NCBI RefSeq assembly: GCF_000721075.1
Contig: NZ_JOEQ01000030.1
Span: 62,001 to 126,000 of the forward strand
Direction: 5' to 3'
Source: Streptosporangium amethystogenes
Lineage (GTDB): Bacteria > Actinomycetota > Actinomycetes > Streptosporangiales > Streptosporangiaceae
Length of the DNA stretch: 64,000 nucleotides
The notes beneath the pieces are model-generated. The model saw nothing but the letters and a program-made list of their open reading frames with translations. It made no database searches and was not told the DNA's origin. Below, in pieces: positions 1 through 9,153 of this stretch. The position numbers and the translations under genes were made by a program. Within the stretch, counting starts at the first letter, position 1. Every line of letters begins with the position of its first letter.

Positions 1-599
1 ATTCTTTCCTGACCTCTCCCTCGGCCGGAGGGAGCGATCAGATACGACCCGATATCAACACCCTCTGCTCGTCCGCGAGGCGGAGCGTGGTCGTTCTGCT
101 GCCCAATCCCAGAACCGGCGTCGTGTTTTCTCGCATCTTCAATTCGGCTGTCATTCCACCTGGCGTGCGGACGAGGGTCGTCGTCGACTCATCGTCCGGA
201 GCGGCCGGTTTCCCCGAGTCGGTGGAACTGAGGGTCGATCCGCTGATCTCCGAGAGATTCCTGATGATCGACGGCCGCGTCGCCTTGACCGGCCACACCT
301 CCCGGATGGCGGTGGTACGCACCCCCGCGCTGGTCACGTTGCTGGGAGAGTTGTTCGAGCGCGTCTGGTCACAGGCCGAACCGCGCAGCCGCGAGCGGGA
401 GCCGCTGTCCTCGCTGACGGACCAGGAAAGGACCGTTCTAAGGATGTCCGCGGAGGGCCTGACGGACGAGGTGATCGCCCGCCATCTCGGCCTGACCTCC
501 CGTACCGTACGCCGCCACATGGCCACCGCGATGGAGCGGGTCGGAGCGCAGAGCAGGTTCCAGGCGGGAGTCCGCATCGCCAAGGCCGGGATCGTCTAG
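1..599 (+). CDS. LuxR-type HTH regulator, 5' end outside window
   Basis: C-terminal part of a transcriptional regulator. The frame is open to the left window edge with no stop, so the true start lies outside; the GTG at 87 is internal. The last ~60 residues form a LuxR-type helix-turn-helix: LTDQERTVLRMSAEGLTDEV, then IARHLGLTSRTVRRHM as recognition helix. The preceding ~110 residues (ARRSVVVLLPNPRTG, later a short stretch ending SERFLMIDGRVAL) resemble the effector/phospholipase-D-like half of the actinobacterial TrmB-LuxR type regulators, where LuxR DNA binding is joined to a sensor domain. The stop is at 597-599, 93 bases before the likely start of the AfsR-like gene, same strand. Target genes are unknown. 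Confidence 0.75.
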   Translation, partial: SFLTSPSAGGSDQIRPDINTLCSSARRSVVVLLPNPRTGVVFSRIFNSAVIPPGVRTRVVVDSSSGAAGFPESVELRVDPLISERFLMIDGRVALTGHTSRMAVVRTPALVTLLGELFERVWSQAEPRSREREPLSSLTDQERTVLRMSAEGLTDEVIARHLGLTSRTVRRHMATAMERVGAQSRFQAGVRIAKAGIV

Positions 600-692
600 G
601 CGATCAGCGGGGAACTCCACGCCGCGAACTTGTCAGATAAGGTCGTTCTCCTCGACTTCGCTGTGTCATGCCCAACCGCGTGTGGAGGCCTG

Positions 693-3600
693 GTGGACGA
701 GACGGAAGCCATTACCACCACCGGCGCCGCGGAGGGACTCGGCGTCGACGTCCTGGGACCGGTGACCGGCCGGAGGGGTCCACTCGAACTCGACCTGGGA
801 GAGCCCAGGCAGCAGGCCGTCCTCTGCATCCTGGCGATCAACGCGGGACAGCCGGTCACCAGGGACCGGCTGATCGACGGAGTGTGGGGCGAGAGGCCGC
901 CGAAGACGGCGGAACAGAGCGTCTACACGTACGTGTCCAGGCTGAGACGGACACTGGCCCCGGACCGGGATTCGCGGAGACCTTCGATGCCACTGGTCTC
1001 CGTCCCGGGCGGATACTCACTGCGACTCGCGCCGGAACAGGTGGACGCCCTGGTCTTCGAGCGCTGCCTTGAGCTGGCCAGGAGGTCGCACGCGAAGGAC
1101 TCCTACGAGACCGCCCTGCACTCCCTGAACAGGGCCTCGGAACTGTGGCGGGGCACGTGCCTGGGTGGGATTCCCGGCCCGTTCGCCGAGTTCGAGCGGC
1201 ACAGGTTGAACGAACTACGCCTGACCTCGCTGGAGCTGCACGCGGACCTGCTGCTCCTGCTCCGGCGCCCCCAGGAGGCCGCGGCCCGGCTGGTCCCTCT
1301 GATCCGTGAGCACCCGTTGCGCGAAAGGCTCCGCGAACTGCACATGGTCGCGCTCTACCGCTGCGGCCGGCAGGTGGAGGCGCTGAGGGTCTACCAGGAG
1401 ATCCGGCGCCTGCTGGCCGAGGAGTTCGGCATCCAGCCGCACGAGAGTCTCCGCAGGTGCCATGAGCTGATCCTGCGCGCCGACCCACTGCTCGATCTGC
1501 CCTCGGCGACGCTCCCCACGCTCCCGGAGCGGGTTCCCCCGCTCCGGGAGCCCGCACATTCGCGGCACCGCGCCGCCGCCCGGGGGAAGGTGGCTCACCA
1601 GTTGCCGCGCGACCCCACCGACTTCGTCGGACGCGCGGAGGAGCTCGTACGGCTGAGAACGCTGCTCTCACCCTGGGACGGCCGCCCGCCCCGGCACGTC
1701 GTCGCGATCACCGGGGCACCCGGATCCGGCAAGTCGACCCTGGCGCTCCGGGCCGCGCACCTGGTCCGCGACCGTTTCCCCGACGGGCAGCTGTACGTGA
1801 ACCTGCGTGGGGCGACGCCGGGCATGAGGCGGCTGGAACCGAGCGAGGTGATCAGCAGGTTCCTACGTGATCTCGGCATGTCCCAGCGCGACATTCCCGC
1901 CGACCTCGACGAGGCCGCCGCCCTGTGGCGCGGCGAACTCGACGGCCGCCAGACCCTCGTCGTGCTGGACGACGCCGCCGACCTGGCACAGATCCGCCCG
2001 CTGCTGTCGGTGCCGATGGGCAACACGATCCTGACGACCAGCCGGGAGAGCTTCACCCTGCTCGACGACTGTGTCCGTATGCCGATCTCCAGGATGCGGC
2101 GCGCCGAGTCCGCCACGATGCTCGCGAGGCTGATCGGGGAGGAGCGGGTCGCCGAGGACGTTCAGGCGACGGCGCGCCTGATCGACCTCTGCGGGGGCCT
2201 GCCACTGGCCGTCGGCATCGCGGGGGCCCGGCTGGCGAACCGGCCGCGCTGGGGCGTCGTCGATCTGGTGAGCCGGCTGGAGGACGAGCGGGGGCGGCTG
2301 CGGGAGCTGGCGGCGGGCGATCTCGCGGTCCGATCCAGTCTCGCGGTCAGTCACGACATGCTCGCCGGCAGCGACCAGCACATTGACCGGACGGCCGCCC
2401 GCGCGCTGCGCGCGCTCGGCGTGCTGCAGACGGCCGACGTGACGGCACATGTCGTCGGCGCCCTGCTGGACATCCCCGCGGATACCGCGGAACGCGCGAT
2501 GGAACGGCTGGTCGACGCGCACCTGCTGGAGGAGGACGAGCCGGGAAGGTACCGGCCGCACGACCTGATCCGGCTGTTCGCCGGCGAGCAGGTCGCCCGC
2601 GAGGAGACGGAGGCGGATCGCGACGCCATGCTGAACCGGGCGCTGAGCTTCTACGTCGGGACCACCCGGCTGGCCGTGAAGCTGGCCCGCTACCCTCGCG
2701 CGGAGTCGGCGGACGTCGATCTCGGTGCCGGTCCTCTTCCGCTCGGCTCCCACCAGGAGGCCCACGAGTGGCTGAACCGGGAACAGGCCAATCTGCTGTC
2801 CGCCGCCTTCCAGGCGATGTCCGCTCCCCGGGAGCGGACATCGCGTCTCGGTGTCGCCCTGGTCTTCGCGCTCTTCTGGCACCTCCACCACGCCGGTCTT
2901 CCCGCTCGTCTCCTCACGATCAGCCGGCGGACCCTGGAGGCCGGGCAGCGGCTGGAGGATCACCGGCTTGAGGCGGGGGCGCACAGTCTCGTGGGTCTCG
3001 CGCTGAACATGGTCGGCCGTCTCGAAGAGGCCCTGCACCACTTCCGGCAGCACCTGATCCTGTGTCGTCGGCTCTCCGAGCGGCACGGTGAGCAGAAGGC
3101 GCTGGGCAATCTCGCCATGAACTACCTCGAACTCGGCTGCTACGAGAAGTGCATCGACTGCGCCGAGAAGCAGCGGGAGGTCGCGGACGCGATCGGGCAC
3201 AGGTCAGGCGAGCACTACGCGCTCACCATGATCGGTTCGGGGTACCACGGCCTGCGCCGGTTCGATCAGGCACTGGCCGTGCTGGACGAGGCCCTGTTCA
3301 AGTGCCGCAGGGACGGCAACCTGTATCAGGAAACGGCCGTGCACGAGAGGCTGGGCGGCGTTCACCTCGACCTGGGGAACGCCGCGGCGGCCAGGGCCTC
3401 CTTCGAGGCCGGCCTCGACTGCGCGCGCACCGCGCAGGTGGTCGTCGCCGAACCGTACCTGCTGCTCGGCCTGGCCCGCTCCCTGCTGCTCCTCGGCGAG
3501 ACCGAGCAGGCCGTGACCTACCTGGGACGTTCCGTCGCGTCCGCCCGGGCGACGGGGAACGACGAGGTGGAGCAGGAGGCGTCGACGGAGCGCGCGGCCA

Positions 3601-3719
3601 TCGGGGCCACCCGCGAGAAAACCGTCCACCTTCCCGGGCCGGATGACGGCTCTCTGAGGACCGCGAGCCCGGCGGGCCGATCACGCGCACCCGCCGGGCA
3701 CAACCGTAAGAGTCGCTAA
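693..3719 (+). CDS. AfsR/SARP-type regulator: OmpR-like DNA binding, BTAD, NB-ARC, TPR
   Basis: Large cytoplasmic signal-integrating transcription factor of the AfsR class. Order: OmpR-type winged helix (GQPVTRDRLIDGVWGERPPK region), BTAD helical domain to about residue 270, a STAND/NB-ARC ATPase with Walker A ITGAPGSGKST near residue 340, Walker B TLVVLDDA, a TTSR sensor motif and GLPLAV, then C-terminal TPR-like helices (LGNLAMNYLELGCYEKCID and following). I place the start at GTG 693, preceded by GGAGG at 684-688; a TTG at 630 would add 21 residues without regulator similarity. Members control secondary metabolism or morphological development, but no obvious biosynthetic cluster adjoins it. 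It lies between a LuxR-type regulator and purine genes, so its targets cannot be read from context. Confidence 0.9.
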   Translation: MDETEAITTTGAAEGLGVDVLGPVTGRRGPLELDLGEPRQQAVLCILAINAGQPVTRDRLIDGVWGERPPKTAEQSVYTYVSRLRRTLAPDRDSRRPSMPLVSVPGGYSLRLAPEQVDALVFERCLELARRSHAKDSYETALHSLNRASELWRGTCLGGIPGPFAEFERHRLNELRLTSLELHADLLLLLRRPQEAAARLVPLIREHPLRERLRELHMVALYRCGRQVEALRVYQEIRRLLAEEFGIQPHESLRRCHELILRADPLLDLPSATLPTLPERVPPLREPAHSRHRAAARGKVAHQLPRDPTDFVGRAEELVRLRTLLSPWDGRPPRHVVAITGAPGSGKSTLALRAAHLVRDRFPDGQLYVNLRGATPGMRRLEPSEVISRFLRDLGMSQRDIPADLDEAAALWRGELDGRQTLVVLDDAADLAQIRPLLSVPMGNTILTTSRESFTLLDDCVRMPISRMRRAESATMLARLIGEERVAEDVQATARLIDLCGGLPLAVGIAGARLANRPRWGVVDLVSRLEDERGRLRELAAGDLAVRSSLAVSHDMLAGSDQHIDRTAARALRALGVLQTADVTAHVVGALLDIPADTAERAMERLVDAHLLEEDEPGRYRPHDLIRLFAGEQVAREETEADRDAMLNRALSFYVGTTRLAVKLARYPRAESADVDLGAGPLPLGSHQEAHEWLNREQANLLSAAFQAMSAPRERTSRLGVALVFALFWHLHHAGLPARLLTISRRTLEAGQRLEDHRLEAGAHSLVGLALNMVGRLEEALHHFRQHLILCRRLSERHGEQKALGNLAMNYLELGCYEKCIDCAEKQREVADAIGHRSGEHYALTMIGSGYHGLRRFDQALAVLDEALFKCRRDGNLYQETAVHERLGGVHLDLGNAAAARASFEAGLDCARTAQVVVAEPYLLLGLARSLLLLGETEQAVTYLGRSVASARATGNDEVEQEASTERAAIGATREKTVHLPGPDDGSLRTASPAGRSRAPAGHNRKSR

Positions 3720-3786
3720 CGACCGCCTCCCACGTTCCCCCGTGTCTGCCATGTCCGGCCCCGTGCCAGGCTGATGTACTACCGGA

Positions 3787-6018
3787 GTGAGCGGCATCGA
3801 AACGCGGCAGAGCCTGGGCGTCGGCGAGAGCGTCCTGCGTCCCGACGGGACGCTGAAGGTCACGGGCGAGTTCGCCTACTCCTCCGACCTGTATCTGGCG
3901 GACATGGTCTGGGGGGTCACCCTGCGCAGTCCGCACCCGTCGGCGTGGATCCGTTCGATCGACGTCGGCCCCGCGCTGGCCATGCCCGGCGTGTACGCGG
4001 TGCTCACCCACGAGGACGTGCCCGGCGAGAAGTTCTACGGGCTGGAGCACAGGGACCAGCCGGTGCTCGCCATCGACCAGGTCCGCTACCAGGGCGAGCC
4101 GGTCGCGCTGGTCGCCGCCGACCACCCCGAGCGCGCCAGGCGGGCGGCTGCGGCCGTCGTCGTGGAGTACGAGGTCCGCGAGGCCGTCACCGACCCGCGC
4201 CGGGCCGCCTTCGACGCCTCCTGCCCCGCGGTCCAGGAGCGGGGCAACGTGCTGCGCCACCAGCCGGTCCGGGTCGGTTCGGTGTTCGAGGCCCCCGTGG
4301 TCGTCACCGGCGACTACGAGGTCGGCATGCAGGACCAGGCCTTCCTCGGTCCGGAGTCCGGGCTGGCCGTGCCCGCCGAGGACGGCGGGGTGGACCTGTA
4401 CATCGCCACCCAGTGGCTGCACGCCGACCGGAGGCAGATCGCGCCGTGCCTGGGGCTGCCCGAGGAGAAGGTGCGGCTCTCGCTGGCCGGGGTGGGCGGC
4501 GCGTTCGGCGCCCGCGAGGATCTGTCCATGCAGGTCCACGCGTGCATGCTGGCCCTGCGCACAGGGCGTCCCGTGAAGATCATCTACAACCGCGAGGAGT
4601 CCTTCTACGGCCACGTCCACCGGCACCCGGCCCGGATGCGCTACGAGCACGGTGCCACCCGCGAGGGCAGGCTGTTGTACGTCAAAGCGGAGATCCTGCT
4701 GGACGGCGGCGCCTACTGCTCCACCTCCCCGGCCGTGGTCGGCAACGCGGCCTCGCTGGGGGTCGGCCCCTACGAGGTGGACAATGTGTGGATCGACGCC
4801 TACGGCGTCTACACCAACAACCCGCCCTGCGGGGCGATGCGCGGTTTCGGCGCGGTGCAGGCCTGCTACGCCTACGAGTCGCAGATGGACAGGCTGGCCG
4901 AGGCGTGCGGGATCTCCCCCGTCGAGATCAGGATCCGCAACGCGGTCGCCCAGGGGTCGAGGCTGGCCACCGGGCAGGTGATCGACTCGCCCGCACCGCT
5001 GGCCGAGATGCTCGCCGAACTCGCCGCGATGCCGCTGCCCGCCGCCCCCGAGACCTCGGACGGCGCGGGTGGGACGGACCTGCTGAACATGCCGGGCGGC
5101 ATCTCACAGACCACCCACGGCGAGGGCGTGCGGCGCGGGGTCGGCTACGGCGTGGGTATCAAGAACATCTGCTTCTCCGAGGGCTTCGACGACCATTCGA
5201 CCGCCAGGGTGCGGGTGGAGCTGATCGGCGGGGAGCCGCACGTCCTGGTGCACACGGCCGCCGCCGAGGTGGGACAGGGCCTGCTGACGATCCAGGAGCA
5301 GATCGCCAGGACCGAGCTGGGCATCGACACGGTGACGGTCGCGCGGGCGGACACCTCCGTCGGGTCCGCCGGGTCCTCGTCGGCGTCCCGCCAGTCCTAC
5401 GTCACCGGCGGCGCGGTCAGGGCGGCCTGCCAGGCGGTGCGGGAGCGGCTGGACAAGCTGCGGGCCGACGGATCGTCGCTGGCGCGGGCCCTGGAGGTGG
5501 CCGGGGCCGTGGAGGAGACCAGGGAGTACCGGCACCGGCCCACCTTCCCGCTGGACCCGCTCACCGGGCAGGGCGACTCCCACACCCAGCTCGCGCTGTG
5601 CGTGCACCGCGCGGTCGTGGACGTGGACGTGGAGCTCGGCCTGGTCAAGGTGGTGGAGCTGGCCGCGGTCCAGGACGTGGGCCGGATCATGAACCCGCTG
5701 GCGCTGGAGGGCCAGATCCACGGCGGTTCGGCCCAGGGGCTGGGCTTGGCGCTCATGGAGGAGATCCAGGTCCAGGACGGGGTGGTGCGAAACCCCTCGT
5801 TCACCGACTACCTGATCCCCACCATCCTCGACATGCCGCCGATGCGGGTGTCGATCCTGGAGAACCCGGATCCGCACGCCCCCTACGGCCTGCGCGGCGC
5901 GGGCGAGCCGCCCACCCTCTCGTCCACCCCCGCGGTGGCCGCCGCCGTACGGGCCGCGACCGGCCTGCCGCTGCCCCGGGTGCCCATTCGTCCCCATGAC
6001 ATCGCATTGAAGGGGTAG
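3787..6018 (+). CDS. pucD: xanthine dehydrogenase molybdopterin-binding subunit (subunit D)
   Basis: Large catalytic subunit that binds molybdopterin and oxidises hypoxanthine/xanthine. The N-terminal a/b hammerhead begins LRPDGTLKVTGEFAYSSDLY; the GGAFGAREDLSMQ and GAMRGFGAVQACYAYE loops are cofactor contacts, and the C-terminal GLRGAGEPPTLSS holds the conserved active-site Glu. Length 743 is normal for the separate Mo subunit. It starts at GTG 3787. The FAD and 2Fe-2S subunits that normally form the complex are not next to it: upstream is the AfsR-like gene and downstream, 36 bases away, a purine permease. It must therefore use partners encoded elsewhere or be an orphan paralogue. Substrate assignment rests on family resemblance and on the permease; other aldehyde oxidase-type substrates are possible. 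Confidence 0.85.
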   Translation: MSGIETRQSLGVGESVLRPDGTLKVTGEFAYSSDLYLADMVWGVTLRSPHPSAWIRSIDVGPALAMPGVYAVLTHEDVPGEKFYGLEHRDQPVLAIDQVRYQGEPVALVAADHPERARRAAAAVVVEYEVREAVTDPRRAAFDASCPAVQERGNVLRHQPVRVGSVFEAPVVVTGDYEVGMQDQAFLGPESGLAVPAEDGGVDLYIATQWLHADRRQIAPCLGLPEEKVRLSLAGVGGAFGAREDLSMQVHACMLALRTGRPVKIIYNREESFYGHVHRHPARMRYEHGATREGRLLYVKAEILLDGGAYCSTSPAVVGNAASLGVGPYEVDNVWIDAYGVYTNNPPCGAMRGFGAVQACYAYESQMDRLAEACGISPVEIRIRNAVAQGSRLATGQVIDSPAPLAEMLAELAAMPLPAAPETSDGAGGTDLLNMPGGISQTTHGEGVRRGVGYGVGIKNICFSEGFDDHSTARVRVELIGGEPHVLVHTAAAEVGQGLLTIQEQIARTELGIDTVTVARADTSVGSAGSSSASRQSYVTGGAVRAACQAVRERLDKLRADGSSLARALEVAGAVEETREYRHRPTFPLDPLTGQGDSHTQLALCVHRAVVDVDVELGLVKVVELAAVQDVGRIMNPLALEGQIHGGSAQGLGLALMEEIQVQDGVVRNPSFTDYLIPTILDMPPMRVSILENPDPHAPYGLRGAGEPPTLSSTPAVAAAVRAATGLPLPRVPIRPHDIALKG

Positions 6019-6054
6019 GAACCGCTCATCCCCTCCACGTCCGGAGGGGAGAGC

Positions 6055-7431
6055 ATGGATCGCTTCTTCGAGCTTTCGGCCAGGGGGACGACGGCCGGCC
6101 GCGAGCTCCGGGGTGGGATAACCACCTTCATGGCGATGGCGTACGTCATCCTGCTGAACCCGATCATCCTGGGCGGGGCGACGGACGTCACCAGGGCCAA
6201 GTTGTCGACCCAGCAGCTGACCACCTCGACGATCCTCGCGGCGGCGGTGAGCACGCTGCTCATGGGAGTGATCGGCAACGCACCGCTCGGGGTCGCGACC
6301 GGGCTCGGGCTGAACGCGGTGGTCGCCTACCAGGCCGCACCGCACATGACGTGGGCCCAGGCGATGGGGCTGGTCGTGCTGGAGGGGCTGGTGATCGTGC
6401 TGCTGGCCATGTCCGGGCTGCGGCAGCTCATCATGAACTCCATCCCGCTGGCACTGAAACACGCGATCAGCGTGGGTATCGGGATGTTCATCACGCTGAT
6501 CGGGCTGGTGGACGCGGGTTTCGTCGGCAGGGGTACGGGATCACCGGTCCAGCTCGGCACCACCGGGCGCCTGACGGGGTGGCCGGTGGCGCTGTTCTGC
6601 CTGGGGCTGCTGGTGATGATCGCCCTTTTCGTGCGCAGGATCCAGGGCGCCATCCTGATCGGCATCGTGATCACCGCCGTGCTCGCCATCGTGGTCGACA
6701 CCTTCACCACGGTCCCGCCGGAGCTCTGGGGTGTGGTGATCCCCCGGATGCCGGAAGCGGTGGTCGGGGCGCCCGACTTCGGACTGGTCGGCCAGGTGGA
6801 CCTGTTCGGCGGATTCGCCCGCGCCGGTGCGCTGACCGCCACCGTCGTGCTGTTCACCCTCGTACTGTCGGGGTTCTTCGACGCGATGGGCACCATCATC
6901 GGGGTGAGCGACGAGGCGGGTCTGGTGGACGAGCAGGGCCGGGTGCCCCGGCTGGGGGCGATCCTCACCGTGGACGGCGTGTCCGCGGCGATCGGGGGTC
7001 TCGCGAGCTCCTCGGCGAACACGGTGTTCGTGGAGTCGGCGGCCGGGGTCGGAGAGGGAGCCAGAACCGGCCTGGCGGCCGTCGTCACCGGCGCCCTGTT
7101 CTCGCTGACCCTGCTCTTCACACCGGTCGCCACCGTCGTGCCCGCCGCCGCGGCGGCGCCCGCGCTGGTCCTGGTGGGCGCGCTGATGATGACCCAGGTC
7201 AGGAACGTGCCCTGGGAGGACCTGGCCATCGCGATCCCGGCGTTCCTGACGATCGTGCTGATGCCGTTCACCTACAGCATCACCAACGGGGTGGGCGCGG
7301 GCGTGATCTCCTACACCGTCATCCAGGCGGCCCTCGGCCGGGCCGGGAGGATCCCGTGGCTGCTCTGGGTGGTCAGCCTGATCTTCGCGATCTACTTCGG
7401 CGTCGACGGCATCGGAACGCTGTTCTTCTGA
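6055..7431 (+). CDS. NCS2-family purine permease, AzgA-like
   Basis: Integral membrane uptake transporter of the nucleobase-cation symporter 2 (AzgA/PurP) branch, expected to import adenine, guanine or hypoxanthine. The start RGGITTFMAMAYVILLNP is the family signature; GVATGLGLNAVVAY and the later SGFFDAMGTIIGVSDEAGL and ASSSANTVFVESAAGVGEGA are conserved substrate-path motifs. About 12-14 hydrophobic segments fill the 458 residues. ATG 6055 has a clear GGAGGGGAG ribosome site at about 6042. It follows the xanthine dehydrogenase gene by 36 bases on the same strand, so the two are probably co-transcribed for purine scavenging or catabolism. Confidence 0.92.
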   Translation: MDRFFELSARGTTAGRELRGGITTFMAMAYVILLNPIILGGATDVTRAKLSTQQLTTSTILAAAVSTLLMGVIGNAPLGVATGLGLNAVVAYQAAPHMTWAQAMGLVVLEGLVIVLLAMSGLRQLIMNSIPLALKHAISVGIGMFITLIGLVDAGFVGRGTGSPVQLGTTGRLTGWPVALFCLGLLVMIALFVRRIQGAILIGIVITAVLAIVVDTFTTVPPELWGVVIPRMPEAVVGAPDFGLVGQVDLFGGFARAGALTATVVLFTLVLSGFFDAMGTIIGVSDEAGLVDEQGRVPRLGAILTVDGVSAAIGGLASSSANTVFVESAAGVGEGARTGLAAVVTGALFSLTLLFTPVATVVPAAAAAPALVLVGALMMTQVRNVPWEDLAIAIPAFLTIVLMPFTYSITNGVGAGVISYTVIQAALGRAGRIPWLLWVVSLIFAIYFGVDGIGTLFF

Positions 7432-7463
7432 GAGACCCGTTTCGGATCACGCGGAGCCGCTCT

Positions 7464-8936
7464 TCAGGACCTGTCGCTCAGCTCGCAGGCGATACCGTTC
7501 TTGTTCCCGTCGATGTACCAGTCGTACTCCTCGTGGATCCCCTTGTGGTAGGGGCCGTATCCGTTGTCGTTCGCCTCCTTGCAGGTGCTGTACCTGGGGT
7601 CGGTGTTTCCGTCGCCTGCCGTGGCCGGAGCGGTGTTCCGGGTGACGGGGTTGGTGGCGGTGGTATCCGTTCCCGCCGGGTTCGTCGCGGTCGTGCCCGG
7701 CCCTGCCGGGTTCGTCGCCGACGGGTCGGTCGTGTCCGGGACGCCGTTGTTCGACGGGTTCACCGGCTGGTCGGGCCGCGGGTCCGTGGACGGATCGGCC
7801 GGCGGAGTGAAGACCGACGTGTCGTTCGGCTGAGGGTCGGCGCTCGGCTCGGTGCCGATACCGCTTGAGCCGAGCAGTCGGACGACCATCGCATCCGCCT
7901 GCTCCTTGGTGAAGGAGCCGGCGATGCTCAGGCTGTCGGCGGTGATCGCCTGGGCGACCCGGGGGGCCGCCACCACCTTCTCCCCCACGACGATCGCGAT
8001 CTGCTGCCTGACCGGGTCGTCCTCCTTGACCACCTCCTCGGTCAGATCGGTGATCTGCTCGCGGAAGGTGGGCGCGAACGCGATCCTGACCGAATAGGTG
8101 CCGTTCTTCTCCTGGATCGCCTCGATCTTCCGCACCGCGTTCACGGTGACCCCGGCGGCGACCGAGTAGCAGTTCTGCCCGAGGTCGTCGGGGTAGGTCT
8201 CCGGAAGCGTGCAGGCTCCGGCCTTCGCCTCGGTCACCGGGGCGAAGTGGATGGGAACCGCCAGCCGGCTGGGTGGCTTGGCGCCGAGCGGCATGTCGGG
8301 GTTGCGGGTCATGAGCACCGCGATGGTGCCGAGCACGCCGGTGATCAGCACGACGACGACCAGGGTGGACACCAGGATCGCGGTCGTGATCCGGCTCGCC
8401 TGGGGCACCCCCGGCGCCCCGCCCGGCGGCAGCCCCCCGGCCGGCCTGCCGCCGGCCTCCGGCACGCCCGCTCCCGGGCCCCCCGCTCCGGGCACGCCCA
8501 CTCCCGGACCGGCCGGCCCCTGACCACCCGGGCCCAGACCACCCGGCCCCTGACCGGCCGCCCCTTGACCAGCAGGTCCCGGCACCCCCGGACCCTGCCC
8601 GCCCTGACCTGGGCCATCCGGTCCACGATCGCCAAAGCCCGGGCCGGCGAACCTCGTGTCACCGGGGTCCGAACCACCGGGCCCCGAACCATCGGAGCCG
8701 GGATCGCCGGGCCTTGAGCCGGCAGGACCGGAACCACCGAAATCGGGACCGCCCTGCTCCGGTTCACCGGGGCCACGGGCGTGGCGTCCGGCTGAGAGGC
8801 CGGAACGTTCGGGCGGCGTGAAGGCGTCGTAGGAGGATGAGGGTCCCCATGACGCGCCCGCGGGCTCGCCGGACCCTGCTGGAGGTTCCTGCGGTACGGG
8901 CGGCCCACCCGGCCCCGCGTGCATCCCCATCGTCAT
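7464..8936 (-). CDS. membrane protein: Gly/Pro-rich cytosolic tail, SecD head-like domain, excalibur domain
   Basis: Predicted single-pass protein of 490 residues. A ~150-residue N-terminal tail is built almost wholly of Gly, Pro, Gln and Asp in short GPGG/GQGP-like units. One membrane segment follows (TTAILVSTLVVVVLITGVLG), then an exported region resembling the SecDF P1 head subdomain (ENCYSVAAGV-like start, then VRIAFAPTFREQITDL and SLSIAGSFTKEQADAMV), a Thr/Pro/Asn-rich linker, and a C-terminal excalibur calcium-binding domain ending YIDGNKNGIACE with the DxDxDGxxCE-like pattern and a partner Cys in YSTCKEAND. I chose ATG 8936 (GAGGA and GGGGAT upstream); the open frame extends further but loses sense there. 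It converges on the purine permease. Role unknown; probably cell-surface associated. Confidence 0.8.
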   Translation of the reverse strand: MTMGMHAGPGGPPVPQEPPAGSGEPAGASWGPSSSYDAFTPPERSGLSAGRHARGPGEPEQGGPDFGGSGPAGSRPGDPGSDGSGPGGSDPGDTRFAGPGFGDRGPDGPGQGGQGPGVPGPAGQGAAGQGPGGLGPGGQGPAGPGVGVPGAGGPGAGVPEAGGRPAGGLPPGGAPGVPQASRITTAILVSTLVVVVLITGVLGTIAVLMTRNPDMPLGAKPPSRLAVPIHFAPVTEAKAGACTLPETYPDDLGQNCYSVAAGVTVNAVRKIEAIQEKNGTYSVRIAFAPTFREQITDLTEEVVKEDDPVRQQIAIVVGEKVVAAPRVAQAITADSLSIAGSFTKEQADAMVVRLLGSSGIGTEPSADPQPNDTSVFTPPADPSTDPRPDQPVNPSNNGVPDTTDPSATNPAGPGTTATNPAGTDTTATNPVTRNTAPATAGDGNTDPRYSTCKEANDNGYGPYHKGIHEEYDWYIDGNKNGIACELSDRS

Positions 8937-9153
8937 ATCCCCGTATTCCTCGCATCTGTTCGCGGCGAGCCTATCGATCAGCACGGGAAGCCGGTAACCC
9001 CGCAAGTCAGGGTGGGCACCGACCGGCCGGGCGTCGACGGATCGCTGACGGCATGTCACCGGCGCCGCTCCTTTCCCGGCCCCCTGTGCGTGATTACTCA
9101 CTTTCGGGGAACGCCACGTGAAGAAGAGGACACGTGCCCACCCTGGAGGAGCC

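Noticed and set aside
8380..8870. DNA-level tandem repeat in the Gly/Pro-rich region
   Set aside because: Units are irregular in length and sequence; it is protein-level low complexity inside the excalibur gene.
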